Below, in pieces: positions 46,664-54,812 of a DNA stretch of 64,000 nucleotides. The DNA is from Paraflavitalea pollutisoli. Its GTDB lineage: Bacteria > Bacteroidota > Bacteroidia > Chitinophagales > Chitinophagaceae. The stretch covers positions 1,549,949 through 1,613,948 of the forward strand of contig NZ_JARKMX010000008.1 in NCBI RefSeq assembly GCF_029360705.1. Reading direction: 5' to 3'. The notes under the pieces are model-generated. The model was not told where the DNA came from and ran no database searches. It worked only from the letters and a program-made list of their open reading frames with translations. Made by a program: the position numbers and the translations under genes. Every line of letters begins with the position of its first letter. Position 1 is the stretch's first letter.

Positions 46664-48571
46664 ATGAGCATGGTCGATTCGTTTGAGAAGATCCCCGTTA
46701 ACATCTATTCTGATCTAAAGCAAGGTTCCAAGTCGGTAGCACGAGAAATTGCCAACCTGATCCGCAGCAAGCAGGCTAAATGGGAAAAATGTGTGTTGGG
46801 CCTCGCTACAGGCTCTACCCCCAAGTCGCTGTATGCAGAGCTGGTACGCCTGCACAAAGAAGAAGGCCTCAGCTTCAAAAATGTGATCACCTTCAACCTC
46901 GATGAGTACTACCCGATTGAAAAGGATGCACTGCAAAGCTATAACCGCTTCATGCAGGTACAACTCTTCGATCACATCGACATCGAACCCGAAAACATTC
47001 ATATCCCCGATGGAGAGATCTCCAAAGATCATATCAAAGCCCATTGCCTGCAGTACGAACAAAAGATCGAAGAGGCCGGCGGCATCGATCTGCAGGTACT
47101 CGGTATCGGCAACAATGGCCATATCGGCTTCAACGAACCCGGTTCCAGCATCTACAGCCGTACGCGGCTCGTAACGCTCGACAACTCGACACGCATCGCC
47201 AATGCGTATGAGTTCGCCACCATTTCACAAGTTCCCCGCCTGGCACTCACCATGGGCATCAGCACCATCATGAAAGCCAAGCGCATTATATTGATGGCCT
47301 GGGGGCCTGCAAAAGCACCCGCCGTACTGCGATCCGTTGAAGGCCATGTAGACGAGCAGGTACCAGCCTCTTTACTGCAGCAACACAACGACTGCACCTT
47401 TGTGATCGATGAACTCGCCGCTGCCGAACTGACCCGCTTCAAATCGCCCTGGCTGACCGGCGACCTCGACTGGACACCCTCGATGATCCGCAAAGCGGTG
47501 GTCAACGTAGCCCTGAAAGTAGGTAAGCCCATCCTCAGCCTCACCAACAGCGATTACCGCGATAATGGTATCAGCGACCTGCTGGTAGAGAAAGGTGACG
47601 CGTATGAGACCAACCTGATGGTGTACTATATGATGCGCGATACCATCACCGGATGGCCCGGCGGTAAACCCAATGCCAGCCTGCCCAACCATCCCGAGCG
47701 CAGCGAACCCTATCCCAAACGTTGTGTGATCTTCTCCCCCCACCCCGATGATGACATCATCTCGATGGGCGGCACCTTCCAGCGCCTGCACGACCAGGGC
47801 CATGATGTACATGTGGCTTACCAGACTTCCGGCAACATTGCAGTGACCGACGAGTTTGTGACCCGCTTCATGGACTTCGCCGTGGGCTTTGAGGATATGT
47901 TCGGCATCGACAGCACCAAGAGCAAAGAGATTCTGGAAGAAGCACGTCAATACCTCAAAAAGAAAAAGAACAACCAGATCGATACCGCAGATATCCGCGC
48001 CATCAAAGGCCTTATCCGCCGTTGTGAAGCGAAGGCAACCTGCCGATATGTAGGCCTGAGCGATAACAACTATCACTTCCAGAACCTGCCTTTCTATGAA
48101 ACAGGTACCATCGAAAAGAACCCGATGGGAGAAGCCGATATCGCCCTGACCATCGACCTGCTGCGCAAGCTGAAACCCCAGCAGATCTTCTGCGCCGGTG
48201 ACCTTGCTGACCCGCATGGCACCCATAAAGTATGTCTCGACATCATCTTCGAATCACTGCGCCGCATCAAGGCCGATGGTGACGAATGGATCAAGGACTG
48301 CTGGGTATGGCTGTACAAAGGCGCCTGGCAGGAGTGGGACATCAGCGAGATCGAAATGGCGATCCCCATGAGCCCCGACCAGGTGATGAAGAAACGTCAC
48401 GGTATTTTCATTCACCAGTCGCAGAAAGACATGGTACCCTTCCAGGGCAGCGATTCACGCGAGTTCTGGCAACGGGCCGAAGACCGCAACAGCAATACCG
48501 CCAACCTCTATGCACAACTCGGTCTTACCAAGTATGCAGCCATGGAGGCCTTTGTAAGATGGCATTACTAG
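46664..48571 (+). CDS. nagB: Glucosamine-6-phosphate deaminase fused to a PIG-L/LmbE deacetylase domain
   Basis: 635 residues. Residues about 20-270 are NagB: LGLATGSTPKSLYAELVRL, FNLDEYYPI with D80 and GNNGHIGFNEPGS with H153, the catalytic residues for converting glucosamine 6-phosphate to fructose 6-phosphate and ammonia. Residues about 350-620 are a PIG-L/LmbE metal-dependent deacetylase with H360-P-D-D-D and a later DPHGTH metal site. The second domain could remove the acetyl group of an N-acetylated substrate, replacing NagA, but this is inference. It is monocistronic, with a LacI-type operator shared with hexosaminidase and beta-galactosidase genes. Confidence 0.92.
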   Translation: MSMVDSFEKIPVNIYSDLKQGSKSVAREIANLIRSKQAKWEKCVLGLATGSTPKSLYAELVRLHKEEGLSFKNVITFNLDEYYPIEKDALQSYNRFMQVQLFDHIDIEPENIHIPDGEISKDHIKAHCLQYEQKIEEAGGIDLQVLGIGNNGHIGFNEPGSSIYSRTRLVTLDNSTRIANAYEFATISQVPRLALTMGISTIMKAKRIILMAWGPAKAPAVLRSVEGHVDEQVPASLLQQHNDCTFVIDELAAAELTRFKSPWLTGDLDWTPSMIRKAVVNVALKVGKPILSLTNSDYRDNGISDLLVEKGDAYETNLMVYYMMRDTITGWPGGKPNASLPNHPERSEPYPKRCVIFSPHPDDDIISMGGTFQRLHDQGHDVHVAYQTSGNIAVTDEFVTRFMDFAVGFEDMFGIDSTKSKEILEEARQYLKKKKNNQIDTADIRAIKGLIRRCEAKATCRYVGLSDNNYHFQNLPFYETGTIEKNPMGEADIALTIDLLRKLKPQQIFCAGDLADPHGTHKVCLDIIFESLRRIKADGDEWIKDCWVWLYKGAWQEWDISEIEMAIPMSPDQVMKKRHGIFIHQSQKDMVPFQGSDSREFWQRAEDRNSNTANLYAQLGLTKYAAMEAFVRWHY

Positions 48572-48592
48572 GAACAAGGCTTCACAATAAAA

Positions 48593-48624
48593 AAAGCGGA
48601 TGTATCGAAAGATGCATCCGCTTT
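48593..48624. terminator. Terminator between the NagB fusion and Fsr genes
   Basis: Perfect 10-bp stem AAAGCGGATG with CATCCGCTTT, with A and T runs on both sides; serves two convergent genes. Confidence 0.85.
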
Positions 48625-48646
48625 ACTTTTATAGATTGACCACCGA

Positions 48647-49867
48647 TCAGGCAGCGGTTTTCTTCTTCCCACCCAGGTTTGGCAGAAAGGCCGTCACGAT
48701 ACCGATCAACGGCAGGTAGGCACATACCGTGAATACATAGTTGATGCTGGTGTTATCGGCCAGTTTGCCCAACAGTGCCGAGCCCAATCCGCCCATACCA
48801 AACGCGAAACCAAAGAAGAGACCTGCGATCATGCCCACCTTACCGGGCACCAACTCCTGGGCATACACCAGGATAGCAGAAAAAGCAGAAGCCAGGATCA
48901 CCCCAATGATGGCGGATAAGATCGCCGTCCAGAACAGATTGGCATGCGGCAGCAGCAAGGTGAAAGGCGCAACGCCAAGTATCGATATCCAAATGATGTA
49001 CTTACGGCCAAAGCGATCACCCAGGGGGCCGCCCAGTAAGGTACCGGCCGCTACAGAACCCAGGAAGATGAACAGGTATACCTGCGATTGCGCTACACTC
49101 AGGTGAAACTTATCGATAAGGTAAAAGGTAAAATAGCTGCTCATGCTCGCCATATAGAAATACTTGGAAAAGATAAGTACCAGCAGAATGGTAATAGATA
49201 CCACGACCCGGCTGGTAGACAAACCATTGTCCATGACATCGGTGATCTTTTTAGCAGCCCGCAGCGCCAGGTGATCGCGGTACCACACGGCTATCTTTGC
49301 CAGGATAATGATACCGATGATGGCTGCAATACCAAACCAGATCGCATTGGACTGTCCATGTGGTACAATAATGGCAGCCGCCAACAGCGGCCCGATGGCA
49401 CTACCGGCGTTACCGCCCAATTGAAAGATGGATTGCGCCAGCCCACGTTTACCACCAGACGCCAGGTGCGCCACACGCGAGGCTTCGGGGTGGAAGATGG
49501 AAGAACCTACACCCACCAATGCCACGGCTGCGAGGATCGCATAAAAGCCCGTGGCCATCGACAATACGATGAGGCCCGTGAGGGTGAAGCCCATGCCGAC
49601 CGCGAGTGAATAAGGTTTGGGAAACTTATCAGTATACTGTCCCACGAAAGGTTGCAGCAAAGAAGCCGTGATCTGAAACGTAAACGTGATCAACCCAATC
49701 TGTGAGAAGCTCAGGTGCAGGTTGTCTTTAATCAGCGGATAGATAGAGGGGATCACCGACTGCAACATATCGTTGAGCAGGTGGGCAAAGCTGATCGTGA
49801 ACAGGATGGGAAATACAGTGGCATTGACCACCGCCTTAGGGTTGGCGGCTGCTGTGGTTGTGTTCAT
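48647..49867 (-). CDS. Fsr-type MFS transporter
   Basis: A 406-residue inner-membrane protein with about 12 predicted helices. The opening SFAHLLNDMLQSVIPSIYPL and the GQYTDKFPKPYSLAVGMG loop are characteristic of the fosmidomycin-resistance (Fsr) branch of the major facilitator superfamily; GGPLGDRFGRKYII marks the second half. E. coli Fsr exports fosmidomycin, but homologues have other substrates. It lies 31 nt downstream of a FadR-type regulator on the same strand, so it is probably induced by a small carboxylate or sugar acid sensed by that regulator. The operon ends at the shared terminator. Confidence 0.85.
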   Translation of the reverse strand: MNTTTAAANPKAVVNATVFPILFTISFAHLLNDMLQSVIPSIYPLIKDNLHLSFSQIGLITFTFQITASLLQPFVGQYTDKFPKPYSLAVGMGFTLTGLIVLSMATGFYAILAAVALVGVGSSIFHPEASRVAHLASGGKRGLAQSIFQLGGNAGSAIGPLLAAAIIVPHGQSNAIWFGIAAIIGIIILAKIAVWYRDHLALRAAKKITDVMDNGLSTSRVVVSITILLVLIFSKYFYMASMSSYFTFYLIDKFHLSVAQSQVYLFIFLGSVAAGTLLGGPLGDRFGRKYIIWISILGVAPFTLLLPHANLFWTAILSAIIGVILASAFSAILVYAQELVPGKVGMIAGLFFGFAFGMGGLGSALLGKLADNTSINYVFTVCAYLPLIGIVTAFLPNLGGKKKTAA

Positions 49868-49898
49868 TTTACTTGATTAATATTACACGAATTGATCA

Positions 49899-50606
49899 CT
49901 AGGCTGTAATGTGTCCGTTGATGCGGGCGGCAAACAGCCAGGCTCTTTTGGGGTCTTTATCGATGATACTATTCAATAATTCTTTGTGCAGCCGCATCGT
50001 TTCCACGAAATCCGACGTGTCTTTAAACCGGCTTAAAAATTCATGCTTGATACGGGCGGAGAACGATTTATACAGGTCCGCCAGGACGCCGTTACCGGAG
50101 GCATCGGCGATGGCATTGTGGAAGTTGATATCGGCCTCCACACAGGCGGTAATATCTCCTCCCAGCGCTGCTTTCTCGCGCTCGCCCAGGTACAAGCCGA
50201 TGGTAGCGATATGCTGCTCCGTCCGGTTGGCAGCCGCCTTCTCTGCGATCTTCATTTCCAGCAATTGCCGCACTTCATCGATCTCGGGCAGCTCAGAGCG
50301 TTTCAGCCGTTGAACCAGGGGTTCTCCCGCACCGGTATTTTCTTCTACAAAAGTACCAATGCCCTGCTGTACCCGCAGCAGACCAGAGTTGACGAGTACC
50401 TTGATCGCCTCCCGGATGGACGAACGCCCCACTCCAAACTGGGTCATGAGTTCGGGTTCTACCGGCAGCTTATCGCCCACCTTGTATTGACCGGATGTGA
50501 TTTGTTGTTGTAACCGGGCCGCTACTTCATCCGCGAGGGAGCGCCGGGTAATGCCTTGTTCCGTATTCATCAGATGATATGACGAGTCAAAGGTAGGAGA
50601 ATTCAT
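49899..50606 (-). CDS. FadR/GntR-family transcriptional regulator
   Basis: 235 residues from 50606, or 223 from an in-frame ATG at 50570. The winged helix reads LADEVAARLQQQITSGQYKVGDKLPVEPELMTQFGVGRSSIREAIKVL when its parts are joined (about residues 24-75). The C-terminal FCD domain (about 105-230) is all-helical, with metal/effector residues in ADINFHNAIADASGN and MRLHKELLNSI. FCD regulators bind organic acids such as gluconate, lactate or uronate products. It is upstream of and co-directional with the MFS gene. Both candidate start codons sit in identical TCATCTGATGAAT contexts 36 nt apart. Confidence 0.9.
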   Translation of the reverse strand: MNSPTFDSSYHLMNTEQGITRRSLADEVAARLQQQITSGQYKVGDKLPVEPELMTQFGVGRSSIREAIKVLVNSGLLRVQQGIGTFVEENTGAGEPLVQRLKRSELPEIDEVRQLLEMKIAEKAAANRTEQHIATIGLYLGEREKAALGGDITACVEADINFHNAIADASGNGVLADLYKSFSARIKHEFLSRFKDTSDFVETMRLHKELLNSIIDKDPKRAWLFAARINGHITA

Positions 50607-50613
50607 CAGATGA
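50567..50613 (-). repeat. Duplicated 11-bp palindrome at the two gntR start codons
   Basis: TCATCAGATGA occurs at 50567-50577 and 50603-50613, 36 bp apart and each covering an in-frame ATG. It may be a paired operator or a small duplication of the translation start. Confidence 0.5.
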
Positions 50614-51282
50614 CCAAGTTCAATTATCGAAATTAGGAAAGTTTATGCCCCTGAATTTCATCAAAATCAATCTGACCAAGGCTCAATTTCGTATCTTTAG
50701 AAAAGTGTAAAACATTGATGTAGGATGCCTTGCGCTGTTTTCACCCGATTCAACCCGAATGATGCCTATCAGCTCAAATAATTCGATTTTTGGTTTGCAA
50801 CCCGGTCAAATGACCGGGTTGTTGCTTGTTGGCACCCGGCCTACGGCTACCGTTCAGCTACACCTGGGCTACGGTTGGGCTATAGTTAGTCAGAAGTTGG
50901 TACGGCATCCACGAGGGGCCTCCCAGGCCCTGCATCGGGTCATTTCAGGCAATGGCATCCTTTTCACCCATCTTCTACTTTCGGTCACCATGGCCACAGC
51001 AAACGCTTTACAGCTGCTGACTTCGCCAACTACTCCGCGCGGGCTCCTTATCTCCTGATTTATTGCACTCTTACTGCTCGGTTACTGGCCTGCAATAGGT
51101 CGGGGACTGCTCTGCGTATTGCCTAAACCCCCTCTTGCAGCTTGTTAGGTCGGCGGCCTTTTTTAGGCAGGACTTAGAACGAGCTTAGGTCTTCAGGTAT
51201 ATAATTATTTTGCTAAAACACATCTAACCTACCTGTTTTTCCGTACGTTATACATTTACAACTATTAAACCTTATCAAATCA
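50607..51282. other. 676-base non-coding stretch with a strong hairpin
   Basis: It lies between divergent genes. It contains a perfect 10-bp hairpin (AACCCGGTCA with TGACCGGGTT, 50799-50820) with a 2-base loop and no T run. TTGGTCA half-sites typical of FadR-type operators lie near 50608-50620 and 50678-50690. Open frames across 50759-51058 lack any recognisable content. The part just before 51283 is AT-rich and is probably the promoter of the MAKL-family gene. Confidence 0.45.
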
Positions 51283-52581
51283 ATGGCTAAACTTTTACCC
51301 AACGGAAAGCTCTCCGGCAGTATCGGAAACATCACTTATTCACCCCAGCCGAATGGCGACGTGGTAGCACGGGAAAAGCCGGCAGGTGCTGCCGAAAAGA
51401 TCTTATACAACGAGAATTGCGTGCGTTCCCGCGAAAACTTTACGGAGTTCGGGCGGGCGGTGAGCGGAGCTGCACTCGTACGCTATAGCCTCGACAACCT
51501 GATCAAGGGATATGCGCTTGCAGACAGGAACCTATCAGGAAGGTTCAATAAGATCGTAGTGGCCGTCGCGAAATCGGATCACACCAGTAAACGTGGAGAA
51601 CGGCGCATTTGCCAGGGGCAACTGGAGATGTTGCAATCATTTGCTTTCCGGGAGGAGAAAGAGCAGGCGTTTGACAAGATATTCCGCGCGCCCATCACAC
51701 AACGACTCGACCCAATAACAGGTACTGCTACGTTGCAACTGGCGCCCTGCCGGTTGAAGCGTTACCTGAAGGCCGTGAAGAATACCACCCATATTCGGTT
51801 AATCGTGCAGGTGGCCAGCCTGCAATTTGACCAGCAGGAATTCAACACAGAATGTACAGCATCGCCCTACCTGCCTATTGTTAATACGATGCACGCTCCC
51901 TTGACGATAAGCACGACGGTGGCGGTATTGCCGGCGTCTATCCTGCTGACAGCGATCGGTGTGGTCTTCTACGCGCAACAGGCGGATGGAACCTTTGCGG
52001 AGTTGCCCGGTGGTGTAATGGCGATAGGGGACGTGCAGAAAAGCGCCGAAAACACGGCAGTGCTTCCCGCATCCAGTCATGCATCAGCACCTCCCCGCAG
52101 TACAGCCACAGCGACCAGCGAAGCGGCAAACCCCGGCGGACTACCTCCATCGGCAGCGTGTGCAGCACAGGCATTGGTGATTCCTGTACGAAAAGCAGAC
52201 CGCCGCTTTTGCAGCGCCTGCCAGGTGCCCATCTGGTTAACAACCGGTGTTGCGGATAATAAAGAGACAGTCGATACCATCCGTGAGCATGTGCAACAGC
52301 AGTCCGATCGCAATGACACGTGTCTTACGCGGAAACAACAGCAGAATGTACACGCCAATCGCATAATAGCTGTGCAAGGGATGGAAACCAATGCTGCAGC
52401 GGCAGGGGTTGAAGACCGGCACAGCCAGCAAGTGATCGAGGTCGACGAGCATGGTCAGCAGCAATACCACATAGATCCGAAACCACCGCGAACGGTCGAT
52501 CAGCAGGGCTACGAAAACCGGGAAACCGAAGTGCAGGAAGTAATGAATGATTTGCTGCATGCGTGGCAAAACTACGGTTAA
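51283..52581 (+). CDS. MAKL-family protein of unknown function (copy B), with run-on C-terminus
   Basis: The first 250 or so residues are homologous to the protein at 429-1181: MAKLLPNGKLSGSIGNITY, SRENFTEFGRA, GRFNKIVVAVAKSD, GERRICQGQLEMLQSFAF, and an ending near IGVVFYAQQADGTFAELPGG that aligns with the end of copy A. The frame then continues 175 residues without a stop: an Ala/Thr/Pro/Ser-rich stretch, then sequence antisense to a conserved DUF6122 gene. The extension is probably not an evolved domain, and the true protein may once have ended near 52045. No stop is found in any plus frame close to that point, so a simple one-base frameshift does not explain it. Confidence 0.6.
   Translation: MAKLLPNGKLSGSIGNITYSPQPNGDVVAREKPAGAAEKILYNENCVRSRENFTEFGRAVSGAALVRYSLDNLIKGYALADRNLSGRFNKIVVAVAKSDHTSKRGERRICQGQLEMLQSFAFREEKEQAFDKIFRAPITQRLDPITGTATLQLAPCRLKRYLKAVKNTTHIRLIVQVASLQFDQQEFNTECTASPYLPIVNTMHAPLTISTTVAVLPASILLTAIGVVFYAQQADGTFAELPGGVMAIGDVQKSAENTAVLPASSHASAPPRSTATATSEAANPGGLPPSAACAAQALVIPVRKADRRFCSACQVPIWLTTGVADNKETVDTIREHVQQQSDRNDTCLTRKQQQNVHANRIIAVQGMETNAAAAGVEDRHSQQVIEVDEHGQQQYHIDPKPPRTVDQQGYENRETEVQEVMNDLLHAWQNYG
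52237..52560 (-). CDS. DUF6122-family membrane protein
   Basis: A 107-residue protein with about four hydrophobic segments. The ATG at 52560 gives MQQIIHYFLHFGFPVFVALL, followed by TMLVDLDHLLAVPVFNP, RCSIGFHPLHSYYAIGVYIL and IAIGLLLHMLTDGIDC. The D.DHL, HPLHS and HMLTD histidine/aspartate clusters are diagnostic of DUF6122, resembling the metal-dependent membrane hydrolase YdjM/LrgB-like fold, although activity is unknown. It lies wholly within the antisense strand of the plus-strand frame 51283-52581. Because its sequence is conserved and that part of the plus-strand frame is not, this is taken as the real gene. Confidence 0.8.
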   Translation of the reverse strand: MQQIIHYFLHFGFPVFVALLIDRSRWFRIYVVLLLTMLVDLDHLLAVPVFNPCRCSIGFHPLHSYYAIGVYILLLFPRKTRVIAIGLLLHMLTDGIDCLFIIRNTGC

Positions 52582-52794
52582 TTGGGAATTCCCGCAATGA
52601 CACGCCGCCGCCATCTCGTATAGTACGCATAACTTTTCTTACCAGAAAACATTCATGCCGTCAAGTTTGCTTGCCCATTGCAAACATGACCAGGAGGTGC
52701 TATTTTTATACCCCGACAGCCTGGTCGTGGAATTGGTCGTCACGACACGGTCAATTACGTTCAGGCACAGATTGTACATCAACCACCATTTCCA

Positions 52795-53397
52795 ATGGGG
52801 CTATTCGACAGGTTTCGCAGTAACAAAAACACCAACACCGACAATGGCGTCTTGGGTCCTTTACACCTCGATGGCTGGACCGCGCATATCGATAACCCGA
52901 GGAATTTGAAGCCGCGTGAGTGGCGGCGAAAGCTGGTTTCGCCAAGGGGAGAAATCAGGTTCAAGCTGAAGTTTTATGGCGAGCGCCAGAAAGGGTCATC
53001 GTTGATCTTCGGCAGTCAAACATCGCGCCCTCTGCTGTACGCATATAGCGAAATCACCCACGAGCAAACACTGCTTTTTGATGGCTGTAAGCACGGGTAT
53101 GACGCCCTGTTTGGCATGGACTTCACACAAGAACAGATCAATAATAGGCCAGCCGAGCATGTTTATATCGACAAGTTTGGTTGTGATACGTTTGCGGTTA
53201 TTCTTTCCGCCTACTATGGCTTTAACTACGAAGAAGAGGCTACTGACGAAGTAGATGCAAATGGCCTGGTTGAACTTTCTGATGGATCAAAAATGCCTAT
53301 CGACGTGGTAAAACGGATAGGATTTGATTTTTTCCAAATCATTGGCGTAAACGATCTACAAAAACAAACCGACATCCTCAACGAAGAACTTTCATAA
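52795..53397 (+). CDS. Hypothetical protein, possibly cytosolic immunity-like
   Basis: 200 residues, no signal peptide or membrane segment, acidic. It starts MGLFDRFRSNKNTNTDNGVL, a short basic head and polar linker, then two alpha/beta segments (LVSPRGEIRFKLKFYGERQ, AVILSAYYGFNYEEEATDE) and a C-terminal stretch VVKRIGFDFFQIIGVNDLQ. I do not recognise a family. Its size, composition and location among decayed genes resemble accessory immunity or stress proteins, but nothing specific supports a role. Spacing to the next gene is 70 nt on the same strand. Confidence 0.6.
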   Translation: MGLFDRFRSNKNTNTDNGVLGPLHLDGWTAHIDNPRNLKPREWRRKLVSPRGEIRFKLKFYGERQKGSSLIFGSQTSRPLLYAYSEITHEQTLLFDGCKHGYDALFGMDFTQEQINNRPAEHVYIDKFGCDTFAVILSAYYGFNYEEEATDEVDANGLVELSDGSKMPIDVVKRIGFDFFQIIGVNDLQKQTDILNEELS

Positions 53398-53467
53398 AAA
53401 GGTAATACACCACCTGTTTTCGATCCCGTCAACAACACGAAATTTGCCGCCCAATTAGATATAGGTT

Positions 53468-54088
53468 ATGATCCATCTACTCAAAAGTCTTTTGCTCATA
53501 GGTATACTATATGTTACGAATACTGGCACCAAGATGCCGGAAGTGAAAATCAGTTGCCGCGAATTGGGCCTTTCCTTCCTGATTCCTGTCGGGTTCCGTT
53601 CACTGGATTCGTCACCATTGAATGTGCTGAGTCAACGGGGTGATAAAGCCGTCAAAGAATCGTTCAATAAGGAAACTTTGCAAGGATGGCAACCGGCTTG
53701 CGTCAACCTCCAGGATTCGCTGAAGAGAAGCATCCTGATGACGGCCATCACCGTCAAAGAGGCAATTACACAGGATGGCAGCACGGATCAGTTTATAGCA
53801 AAGACCTTTAAAGACGCCAACCAATTTATCATCCGGCGTTTTAAAGACCGGGCCAATATCGATATCGGTGAGCAACAAACGGTATAGCAATCTGAGGTGA
53901 CGATCGCCGGCATGAAAGTGAGGAAAAATGCTTTCACCTTTATCAACGGATCCAAGTTGATGTTCTTTGCGCGGTACTATTTTTTCCAGCGGCACGACAA
54001 ACTGTATTTGCTTAGCCTTACCGGCTCTCCGAAGGCCACCGATAACGAAGAGATCGTTCGGGCCATTGAACAAGCAAAAAATTTGTAA
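53468..54088 (+). pseudogene. Exported protein gene interrupted by an in-frame TAG
   Basis: The frame starting at 53468 encodes a signal-like N-terminus (MIHLLKSLLLIGILYVTN) and 139 residues before TAG at 53885-53887. The same frame continues with QSEVTIAGMKVRKNAFTF, FFQRHDKLYLLSLTGSP and ends IEQAKNL at 54088; ignoring the TAG gives 206 residues. The second part resembles the C-terminal half of small exported beta-rich proteins of unknown function. Continuity of frame and style across the TAG indicates a nonsense mutation, not two genes. A degenerate copy of its tail follows directly. Confidence 0.7.
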
Positions 54089-54099
54089 TCCAGCAGCGG

Positions 54100-54190
54100 C
54101 CTACCAGTTCTCCCAAAAGCCAGCGATAACGAAGTGACCGACCATGCTATCGAACAAGCTAAAGCGCTGAAAATCTCAGCGACCGATGTG
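54100..54190 (+). pseudogene. Remnant of a second copy of the preceding gene's tail
   Basis: Translation of this stretch gives LPKASDNEVTDHAIEQAKAL, which aligns with SPKATDNEEIVRAIEQAKNL at the end of the gene before it. Only this C-terminal piece remains, so a tandem copy has been mostly deleted. Confidence 0.6.
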
Positions 54191-54199
54191 TTCTTAGCT

Positions 54200-54571
54200 T
54201 CATCCATTCCGAACCTCAAATACATAACAAGGCCAGGTCACGTTCTTATACAACCCTTTCCAATACCAGGGCTTGTAGGTGGTACTGGTGTACAATACTT
54301 TACCGGGATATCGGGGTGACATATATCGATGTTGATTTCCCTGTAGACCGCGGAAATGGCCCGAATCGACGAGCGTGAATTCCTGTTGTTGAAAATCGGC
54401 GAGCAACTGGTCGCTCAGCGCTCTGCCGTGCAGGGTATGTGCAAGGCGCCAGGTAGCCTGCGGGTTGACATCGGCATAGAGGGTGGACATGGGCATGATC
54501 AATTCCCGGCCAGCCGAATCGCGTACGAGCGAACGATGGAGCGCTGCAAATTCGCCTTTCCTTGCATGCAC
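54200..54571 (-). pseudogene. Truncated protein fragment of unknown family
   Basis: An open minus-strand frame (from 54604 if no start is required, 124 codons from a GTG at 54571). It reads like coding sequence: RSLVRDSAGRELIMPM, LAHTLHGRALSDQLLADF, VDSGHFRGLQGNQHRYMSP, YKPWYWKGLYKNVTWP. It lacks a plausible N-terminus: TGA at 54605-54607 is the in-frame upstream stop. No family was recognised. The aromatic-rich, motif-like end suggests the C-terminal part of a larger lost gene. It partly overlaps the end of the tandem remnant on the other strand. Confidence 0.45.
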
Positions 54572-54812
54572 AAAATCACCCGAATGAGTGATCCCGGCGC
54601 TGTCTCAAATCGATTAATTTGTAACAAAACATGACTACCTGCTCCAACGATATTTTTGCTCCCCTGGTCTGTTTGCAGGCCACGGGTCCGGCGCAACCAC
54701 CTGCACCATCACTGACAACGTTTTGCGAGGCAGGGAATGGCAGTGGCTCCCGTTACAGCCAGTATTTTCCATGTCGGTATGCATCCTGCTGGATCACTCA
54801 AATCAGCCTCTC

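Noticed and set aside
50759-51058. A 99-codon plus-strand frame in the non-coding stretch
   Set aside because: It includes the perfect hairpin at 50799-50820 and lacks recognisable motifs or a plausible start region.
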